Shown here in pieces: positions 55,930 to 64,000 of a stretch of 64,000 bases of DNA. Source of the stretch: Chrysogorgia sp. JL179-B06 (taxonomy: Eukaryota; Cnidaria; Anthozoa; Scleralcyonacea; Chrysogorgiidae); contig JAYKKM010000052.1 of assembly GCA_035772405.1 (NCBI GenBank), forward strand, positions 464,001-528,000. The letters run 5' to 3'. Position 1 is the stretch's first letter; each line of letters opens with the position of its first letter. The translations under genes were made by a program, and so were the position numbers. Under the pieces are notes generated by a model. It saw only the letters and a list, made by a program, of their open reading frames with translations, did not search any database and had not been told where the DNA came from.

Positions 55930-58900
55930 ACAGGGAGCCGTAACGTCTATTAGAGAAGCGAGTTTAACAGTAAAGCAGGTTTATTTGGCATTTTTTACAA
56001 AAGAATTGTTATTAAATCGTTATTAAAATAGAATTTAGATATAGCAGGCGGAAAACGTAAAAAGATAAATATTAGAGCCCAGCAAATGACTTTGAGACAA
56101 GACATAATGAAAGAGATTTAATTGCTAACGTTTCGTTGCTTATTTCGTTGCTAAATTTCAAATTAGTTATCCTACTTTGGCCGTTTGAAATCTAATACTA
56201 GAATCTATGTTTGTATATATATATATTTTATATATATATATATATATATCAATAATTATATATATATATATATATATACATATATATCAATAATTTGTAA
56301 TTATCTTAAACCGCTCTGATCTCGGCTATGATGATGTTGCGCTGCAAGCTATGTCTTGTCTCAAAGTCATTTGCTGGGCTCTAATATTTATCTTTAAATT
56401 ACGTTATTAAAATGTTCTTACTTGTTAATTTTGTCGACAACAGGACAAATTACAGGCAACCAGACCAGAATTATTAGGCAACGAGTCAACGCGTCAGTGT
56501 TCACCCCAAACCCCAACGCACCCCAACCCTAAAAATTACCGCCGGCTACGCCAATCTCGTTCCCAGAGCCTCCGCCGCGCCACGCAAACGGAGGCTCTGG
56601 GATAATCCATCGCCAGAGGGCCGGAAAACAGGGCGTCGATTGAACAGAGCATGCGCCAGTAAATAGACCGAGCGTAGTTTCTGGGACGTGAGAACTATCT
56701 GTAGACTATCTGTGCTATATTAAAATATCGAGTTCTTCGGCAAGAATCTTCCCTAAACACGTTAATAACTCTCGAGGATCTCTTCAGAGGTGAAAAAAAG
56801 TTGTTGTCTGGTGTTTAAATTAGCAACCAATTGGGATTTGGGACAGAAAAGAATATGATTTTAGAATTTATGTAACTCGCGGCAATGAAATCAAAAAGGT
56901 ATTAATAAATACACAAAGAAATGTTTATCGAGGTGTTGGCTGATTGTTGAAACTTCAAACAATAAAAGACTTGACAGCACAAAAATTAACGGTAACATAT
57001 TTTTATAAACGACCAAGACACACCTGACGCTATATACAAGTTTACGCGGCGTTCGTGAGGCCACAGGGAGCCGTAACGTCGATTAGTGAAGCGAGTTTAA
57101 CAGTAAATCGGGTTTATTCGGTATTTTTTACACAATAATTGTATTAAATCGCTATTAAAATGTTCTTACTTGTTCATTTTGTCGACAATCAGGACAAATT
57201 ACAGGCAACCAGACCAGAAAGGCATCGAATCAGTGTTTACATCAATACGGAAGGCCGTTGACTGTGGTTGCCCTCTGGTTGCCTGTAATTTGTCCTGATT
57301 GTCGACAAAATTAACAAGTAAGAACATTTTAATAGCAATTTAATACAATTATTGTGCAAAAAATACCAAATAAACCCGATTTACCGTTAAACTCGCTTCA
57401 CTAATAGACGTTACGGCTCCCTGTGGTGAGGCGTGGGAAAATCTTTGATCAATCTTTGTTTTGATTCTCGATGGCTTGTATTCTCGTTTCTGTTCTGCAA
57501 TATAAACACTACGTCCGATGATCAAGATACTTTTTGGTCGCATTTCCTGAGCCAAGAATAACTGAGGCAATTTTTTGCACCATGGATGGTCGATGGATAA
57601 CTCTATGGATTATGCGACTTGAGAGTCTTCTTTAACGATTAGACCAGGCGCCTCTCTTGCATTTCGCGTAGAATATCAATCCATTTAAACGTGGACTAGT
57701 TTTTTTGAGCTTTTCGGGAAACGCGACTAAAGGTTTGTCCGAAGATAACTTTTTTGGTGTAAACTCTGCCATAAGAACGTAATATTAAAGAACGAAGTAC
57801 AATACCGTTTGAACGAAACAGTGAAACACCGCGTAAATATTAAGAGTTAATCTAATTAAAAGCAATCTTTAGTTAACCAATCAAAACACTTCCGGTGTGG
57901 ATTATCCCAGAGCCTCCGTTTGCGTGGCGCGGCGGAGGCTCTGGGAACGAGATTGCGGCTACGCAGGCTAGTGTTCATCCAATCTCGTTCCCAGAGCCTC
58001 CGCCGCGCCACGCAAACGGAGGCTCTGGGATAATCCACACCGGAAGTGTTTTGATTGGTTAACTAAAGATTGCTTTTAATTAGATTAACTCTTAATATTT
58101 ACGCGAGTGTTTCACTGTTTCGTTCAAACGGTATTGTACTTCGTTCTTTAATATTACGTTCTTATGGCAGAGTTTACACCAAAAAAGTTATCTTCGGACA
58201 AACTTTTAGTCGTGTTTCCAGAAAAGCTCAAAAAAACTAGTCTACGTTTAAATGGATTGATATTCTACGCGAAATGCAAGAGAGGCGCCTGGTCTAAACG
58301 TTAAAGAAGACTCTCAAGTCGCATAATCCAGAGAGTTATCCATCCATGGTGCAAAAAATTGCCTCAGTTATTCTTGGCTCAGGAAATGCGACCAAAAAGT
58401 ATCTTGATTTCTCCAACTAAATCATCGGACGTAGTGTTTATATTGCAGAACAGAAACGAGAATACAAGCCATCGAGAATCAAAACAAAGATTGATCAAAT
58501 ATTTTCCCACGCCTCACCACAGGGAGCCGTATAAACGTCTATTAGTGAAGCGAGTTTAACGGTAAATCGGGTTTATTTGGTATTTTTTTGCACAATAATT
58601 GTATTAAATTGCTATTAAAATGTTCTTACTTGTTAATTTTGTCGACAATCAGGACAAATTAAAGGCAACCAGAGGGCAACCACAGTCAACGGCCTTCCGT
58701 ATTGATGTAAACACTGATTCGATGCCTTTCTGGTCTGGTTGCCTGTAATTTATTTGTCCTGATTGTCGACAAAATGAACAAGTAAGAACATTTTAATAGC
58801 GATTTAATACAATTATTGTGTAAAAAATACCGAATAAACCCGATTTACTGTTAAACTCGCTTCACTAATCGCGTAAACTTGTATATAGCGTCAGGTGTGT

Positions 58901-59520
58901 CTTGGTCGTTTATAAAAATATGTTACCGTTAATTTTTGTGCTGTCCAGTCTTTTATTGTTTGAAGTTTCAACAATCAGTTGGCTGATAGTTGACCTCGAT
59001 AAACATTTCTTTGTGTATTTATTAATACCTTTTTGATTTCATTGCCGCGAGTTACATAAATTCTAAAATCATATTCTTTTCTGTCCCAAATCCCAATTGG
59101 TTGCTAATTTAAACACCAGACAACAACTTTTTTTCACCTCTGAAGAGATCCTCGAGAGTTATTAACGTGTTTAGGGAAGATTCTTGCCGAAGAACTCGAT
59201 ATTTTAATATAGCACAGATAGTTCTCACGTCCCAGAAACTACGCTCGGTCTTTACTGGCGCATGCTCTGTTCAATCGACGCCCTGTTTTCCGGCCCTCTG
59301 GCGATGGATTATCCCAGAGCCTCCGTTTGCGTGGCGCGGCGGAGGCTCTGGGAACGAGATTGGTGTTCATCTTACTCATTCTCGTTCCCAATACTCTTTG
59401 GAGAGGACAACAAAACCAGACCAGAAACCTGATTGTCGACAAAATTAACAAGTAAGAACATTATAATAACGATTTAATACAATTATTTTGTAAAAAATGC
59501 CAAAACTCGCTTCACTAATA
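55930..59520. mobile_element. Nested foldback complex, about 3.6 kb
   Basis: A large palindrome centred near 57966 has arms of about 1.5 kb (roughly 56430-57950 and 57980-59500). Within each arm is a smaller palindromic unit with CAGGGAGCCGTAACG ends: 57066-57427 on the left and about 58519-58865 on the right. The outermost ends (55932 and 59520) carry the same terminal sequence, TATTAGAGAAGCGAG or its complement. Near both the centre and the arm ends stands the CCCAGAGCCTCCG hairpin. Each arm also has a decayed open frame starting MAEFTPKKLSS (plus 58164, and mirrored on the left). The left arm is interrupted by a (TA)n-containing insertion at about 56027-56400. Confidence 0.8.
56214..56290. 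repeat. Broken (TA)n microsatellite
   Basis: Several TA runs separated by ATCAATAATT, inside the insertion in the left arm of the palindrome. The insertion has its own inverted ends (GAGCCCAGCAAATGACTTTG near 56076 and its complement near 56360). Confidence 0.8.
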
Positions 59521-59526
59521 GACGAA

Positions 59527-59860
59527 TACGGTTGCAAGGGCACTGTTAATCTTACTTGTTCATTTTTGGATATTAGTGCCTTTTAGAAAATAACAGTGAG
59601 TAACTGCTGTGAGCTTTGCAGTACATGAATGTTCCATGTGTGTCTGACCATGGTCTGACCAATCGTTTTAAGTTCATTGTAAATAAAATAATATTTACAA
59701 TGAACTTAAAACGATTGGTCAGACACACATGGAACATTCATGTACTGCAAAGCTCACAGCAGTTACTGTTATTTTCTAAAAGCTGGGCTACTAATATCAA
59801 AAAATGAACAAGTAAGATTAACAGTGCCCTTGCAAACCGTATTCGTCTATTAGTGAAGCG
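59527..59860. mobile_element. Foldback unit abutting the complex
   Basis: Arms share GCAAGGGCACTGTTAATCTT and GAACATTCATGTACTGCAAA inverted, centred near 59685 at a TTTACAATGAAC hairpin. It ends with the same TATTAGTGAAGCG sequence as its neighbour, so it is probably another nested copy. Confidence 0.75.
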
Positions 59861-59949
59861 ACATATATTAACTTATTTGTAATTTATTAGTAGTTAGATA
59901 GGATATATAGTGTCCCCAATTAGCCTTCTTAGGCTAAATAATTTTGACA

Positions 59950-59992
59950 CTTAAAGTTATTGTATTGTATTGTATTGTATTGTATTGTTGCA
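59950..59992 (+). repeat. (TATTG)n microsatellite
   Basis: Six or so TATTG units. Confidence 0.9.
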
Positions 59993-60467
59993 GGCAACAT
60001 CAATGGTCTTTCACACATTTTATGACTAAACAATTAAACAAAAAAGCCATTAGTTGTCATAGACTTAATTTGGCTGTTTGTTAATCTTGTACTGTGCCAC
60101 CAGTAAGAAATACTTTGATGCAGATCAAGGGACTTTTATATTTTTTTATCTTTTCCCAGACTCGGGAATTCTTTTAATTTAGAAAAAATGTTTTAAAGTA
60201 TTGTCCTGAATCAAGAAAAATGAAATTGAAAGATGTTTGCCAACAAGATGGATTGAGTGAGTTAATGGCATGGGCAGATTTGAGGAATTATTTGTTCCAA
60301 TAAATGTTACTTTAGATTAAATTTCAAATTTAGAGAGACAGTGTCTCGGACAGTGTAACCCTAAGGCCTAAACACTTCTTCTATTGGCTGAATTTAAATT
60401 TTTGGCACTTATTTCTTCGTTTAAGTTTATTGTGGCTCTGGTGATTACCAGGAATATTTTTTATTTA

Positions 60468-61640
60468 CTGTAGGCAACGTCCTGTGACTCAGTTGTTGCA
60501 GGCTAAAACTAATGATGTAATGGATGGTATTGATTTGATTCAAGCTCTTAAGAACTAGATTTTATCATGATCTGCAGTGGTATCAGCAAGCTGTTTCTCC
60601 ACAGTAGCTGCTAAGGTGGGGGGTACTCAAGAATCAATGCCAAGGGCAATGTCTAGGGAAACTACTACTGATCATGCTGCTGAATACTTTAAGTGTGTTA
60701 TATCACATTATACCTGTGATGATCATTTAAATGCAGATTTAGCTGCCGAGTGCCTATGAAATGAAAAAATCGATATTCCATAATGTGTTTCCTTTGAAAG
60801 TAGGTATTGAATAAAGAAGATGTCTGTTTAAATTTTTTCTTTAACATTCACTGTTGTCCAGTTATAAGCATTTGAAATTTTAGCATGATGACATCACAAG
60901 GTTGACACGCTATACCTGAGAAATATTAAAGTGTTTATATTTCATAAAGTATGACTTGGACAAAGACGAAACATAGCAGCAATGTTGACCTTCAAGTGCT
61001 CGACTCATCACTGATGTTTGTATAGTTACCATGGAATCATACTAGGTTCCAGACCTTTTATCCATATTTCATAAAATGTAATTTTCTTTTTTTCTGGATA
61101 CCTACTGTTGGCTTTGTTCTGGTTATCTATTTGGCATGACGTCCTTCTAAAATTAGAGCAAGTTTTTATTTACTCCTTGCAGAGGCCTGGAACCTAGTAT
61201 ATTACCATGGTGATCACAAAAAGTAGTTTTCACAGTTCTCGTGAAAGCACTTCACAAAATATCAAGACTTTAATATTTCTCTAGTACAGCATGTCCACCT
61301 GTGACGTCATCACACTAAAATTTCAAATGCTCGTCATTATTCAAAATTTACTTTCGAAGGAAAGACATGGAAACTGGATTTTTTCAATTCATAGGCACTT
61401 TAAGTACAGTAGTGTCAATGCTTTCAATGGATTAAGTATAATTTGTGCCTGCCAAAATGATCTCTTTACCACGTTAAAGGCTGTAGACTTCAATGAAAAC
61501 ATCAAAGTTGCCCTAAGAACCCTAGCAACTCTTCCTGTGACTTCTTGCAAGTGCAACATATCTTTTTCTGCTCTTCGTAGATTAAAGAATTACAACAGAA
61601 GCACGGACATTTAAATGCAGATTCATTTAGATAGATGATG
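60468..61640 (+). pseudogene. hAT transposase corpse
   Basis: Broken pieces in family order. RPVTQLLQAKTNDVMDGIDL (about 60480-60555) follows an acceptor-like TTTACTGTAG. Then RFYHDLQWYQQA and KVGGTQESMPRAMSRET with AAEYFK (60560-60755) appear, with two frameshifts. Last, KVALRTLATLPVTSC with SFSALRRLKNYNRST (about 61505-61612) is the C-terminal dimerisation block of hAT transposases of the ZMYM1/P52-repressor-like kind. The piece is split by the MITE at 60859-61334 and lacks its N-terminus. Confidence 0.7.
60859..61334. mobile_element. MITE inside the hAT corpse
   Basis: Ends share GCATTTGAAATTTTAGCATG and its near complement around TGACATCACA / TGTGACGTCA. Inner arms share TACCATGG and CTAGGTTCCAG. 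Confidence 0.7.
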
Positions 61641-61994
61641 AGATTTAAGAGCCAGATGTTCAAGAAGTTATTAAAAAATTATCTTTTGGTTACACAAGAT
61701 TGGATTTGGGTTAGTGGCTTTGGTAGCAATCCTAGTTTTCCCTATTTTTTGTACTTTTTGTAGTACTATTTAATTGAGTAAGTGTTGTTCATCAGAGTGA
61801 AATGAGAGTTCATGATCTGATTTTCAAAAAAATTGTTGTCATGTTATGTAACTAAATACCTGTACTGTACAACACTTCAAAACTTTTTAATAAATACAGT
61901 ACATGCTTAACTTTCTAGCAATCCTAGTTTCCTCCACTTTTTTGTACTTTCCTATGTTGAAAGAAAGTTCTTCATCTGATTTTTAAAAATTATT

Positions 61995-62215
61995 GTCTAA
62001 GTCTATTAGGCCTGCCTATAGGCATGTCTATAGGCATGTCTATATAGGCAACCTATAGGATCCTATAGGCAATTGTCCCATTTTCTATAGGGGCCGCGCG
62101 ACCTATAGAGAAACCTATTGGCCTATAGATGCCTATAGGTGCCAAAAGGCTTCTATATAGGCAATTGGCACATTGCCTATACAGTAGGTGCTATAGGCAC
62201 CTATAGACCTTTTCT
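61995..62215. repeat. Cluster of CCTATAGG words
   Basis: A dozen or more TATAGG/CCTATA words in about 200 bases, irregularly spaced. Not a true tandem repeat. Confidence 0.75.
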
Positions 62216-62449
62216 GTTAACATTGTGACTAATACAACAATTGATTGGTTGGTTGGTTGGTCTGGCTTTGATGCACGTAGACATAGAACCAGATGTTCAT
62301 AGGGTTATTGATAAATTTTCAGTTGGCAACAAGAATGGATTTGATCAAGTACCTTTTTAATATGTTGTTTAATTCCCATTTTTCTCTAGTGATTAATCAG
62401 GACAATTACAAAAATTCTAATAATCTGCTATCATGTAAAATAGCTCTTA

Positions 62450-62940
62450 CCAAAGCAAAAGTATGGGAAACATATGGCAAAGTTTGGGCCATATATGAGC
62501 CATATGTGGAAATAATATGGGACAGTATTGCAATCATATGGAACTGATATGGTGTCTAATCTTGTTAAATTTTGAGATATGGGAAGCCTATGGAAAGGAA
62601 AGCATGTGCTATTCATTCTATGGCAAAACTGTGGGATTACTTGCCCCATAGGTAATCCATATGAATGGCATGCTTTTACGAACAACCATTTCTATGGGAA
62701 TTATATGGTAGTCCACAGTTGGTTGTGCCATAGACTTCCCATATAAAAAATCCAGTTAACATGACTATGGCTACTCTATGGGCAGAAACATAATTGAGTG
62801 CTACAAGTTTCCCATATAGTTCCCATAATAAATTCTATGGGAATTATATGGTGAAAAATGCATTGAGATAGTTCTGGTCTCCCATAGAGATTCCATACAC
62901 ATCAATTCTATGGTAATGCTATGGACATGATTGAAAAAGT
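62450..62940. repeat. Cluster of CCATATGG/CTATGGGA words
   Basis: Roughly 30 ATATGG, CTATGG or complementary words in 490 bases with irregular spacing. ORFs on both strands across it are composition artefacts. Confidence 0.7.
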
Positions 62941-62999
62941 GGAATGTTGGCATGACCCTAGCTTAGATATTAGAGATGCCAGTCAGGTTGTAAATTTAT

Positions 63000-63207
63000 T
63001 AATGATAAAAACAACTGCATATTGAATAACCCAAATTTAAGCAATAAAAAATAAACAAATACTTACATTATGAAAAGGTTGGTGTTACTGCCAAGATATG
63101 GAATACAAGGGACTATATATTTATTTACTATAACGTAAGGATGATCATCTTGCATTTTGGGATCTGATTTTGGTTGTGCTATCGTTATTCACCATACATT
63201 AGGGTGA
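63000..63207. other. No gene seen
   Basis: AT-rich, no repeat or coding signal recognised. Confidence 0.4.
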
Positions 63208-63295
63208 ATAGTTAACCCTAATACTAACCAACCCTAATACACTAACCCTAGTACTAACCCTAATACTAAACCTAATACTAAACCTAATACTGACT
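63208..63295 (-). repeat. 12-bp tandem repeat CCTAATACTAAA
   Basis: About seven units. Complement of the TTAGTATTAGGG unit at 28645-28800. Confidence 0.8.
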
Positions 63296-64000
63296 TGGGT
63301 TACGTTTCCATATATATCGACAAAAGAGTTTGGACTTTGATCGATTAATAACTGTCGTAGCCGGTGTCACGCACAGTTGCAAAACACGAACAAAGAAAAT
63401 AAGCCCACTTGAACTACTGACAAATCCAATGCAATGAAAACAAATCATGCTTACTGCGTTTTTTTCACCTGTCAAATTGATTTCATTCAAGGCGACAACT
63501 CGATATTTCGTGTGTCTAGTGCGTGCATTAAAATTATATACAAACATATTGTAAGCTTACTGTTCACGCCTTTCCGGTTTATATCCGTTTGGTTGATAAT
63601 AATATAATGGGGTTGCACATAATAGATGGACGTAAAAATCACCTACCAAACTAGACCAAAGGCGGTACCAAACTCTGTTAGCTTCCTTTTCTAATCTTCA
63701 CCCTTCTGTACGTCGTACACCAAACTTAACCATGTTATGAAACCCCTCAATCATAGATCCAATCTCTAGGCTACGAGGCTGACCATAATTGGTCCAATCA
63801 TAGATAATATAAATAGATCTCGGTTTAATAGGCGCTCATTCCAAATATTTGTGAGGGGGGGGGGGGGGGGGTGCTTTTCGATCTGGGACCGACTTTTATG
63901 TTCGTATCTTATAAATGTACCGATATGTACCCCCGTTCATTCCTTCAAGTTCCCAAAGCAACACAATTAAAAATTCAAATGCAATACAGCACTTTATTTT
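63296..64000. other. No gene seen; poly-G run
   Basis: An 87-codon minus-strand frame (63284-63547) has no recognisable feature. A poly-G run stands near 63857-63870. Confidence 0.4.

Noticed and set aside
55377..55943. 188-codon ORF
   Set aside because: Runs through a MITE end, a GC-rich dispersed repeat and a short tandem repeat; no domain recognised.
57349..58559. Mirror-image ORFs starting MPQLFLAQEMRPKS
   Set aside because: They are shadow frames in the two arms of the palindrome. The better, but also broken, frame starts MAEFTPKKLSS.

Overview
The window looks like invertebrate animal nuclear DNA, most likely a cnidarian (my guess is an anthozoan, not proven). It is AT-rich and gene-poor, its genes use GT-AG introns, and it is crowded with short non-autonomous DNA transposons, palindromes and decayed retroelements. 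There are no operons, phage or CRISPR arrays. I can support three host genes.

Gene 1 (minus strand, 7361 to the left edge) encodes a secreted protein. A TATA box and a signal-peptide exon (7361-7301) are followed by an eight-cysteine WAP exon (1929-1759) and a VWA exon (545-213). All visible junctions are phase 1, and the gene continues beyond base 1. Its first intron holds a wrecked L2/CR1-like LINE, a tRNA-derived SINE and two related MITEs. Gene 2 (plus strand, 18591-27639) is a two-exon MFSD6-like membrane transporter of 564 residues, with a 7.35-kb intron full of MITEs. Gene 3 (minus strand, 40229-38565) is an asparagine synthetase of 554 residues whose whole coding region is one exon, with a splice acceptor 11 bases before the ATG.

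Layout: 0-8 kb is gene 1 and the LINE. 8-18 kb holds tRNA-like DNA, a Penelope-like GIY-YIG fragment, hammerhead-like sequences, tandem repeats and a DIRS-like reverse-transcriptase scrap. 18-28 kb is the MFSD6 gene. 28-38 kb is a string of palindromic MITEs, an 84-bp tandem repeat and a minus-strand LINE corpse interrupted by a repeat. 38-41.3 kb is the asparagine synthetase locus. 41.4-44.7 kb is a 3.27-kb foldback element whose arms contain 211-bp tandem repeats. 45-55.4 kb holds TAA-, TTAA- and TA-flanked MITEs and a LINE fragment. 55.9-59.9 kb is a nested palindrome complex. 60.4-61.7 kb is a hAT transposase corpse, followed by a cluster of degenerate CCTATAGG/CCATATGG words.

The most notable items are the foldback element, the nested palindrome complex, hammerhead-ribozyme-like cores in Penelope-like repeats, two 2A-like motifs at LINE protein starts, and the SP-WAP-VWA gene. 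No sequence search or folding program was run. Family names rest on recognised motifs, terminal repeats and target-site duplications read by eye.
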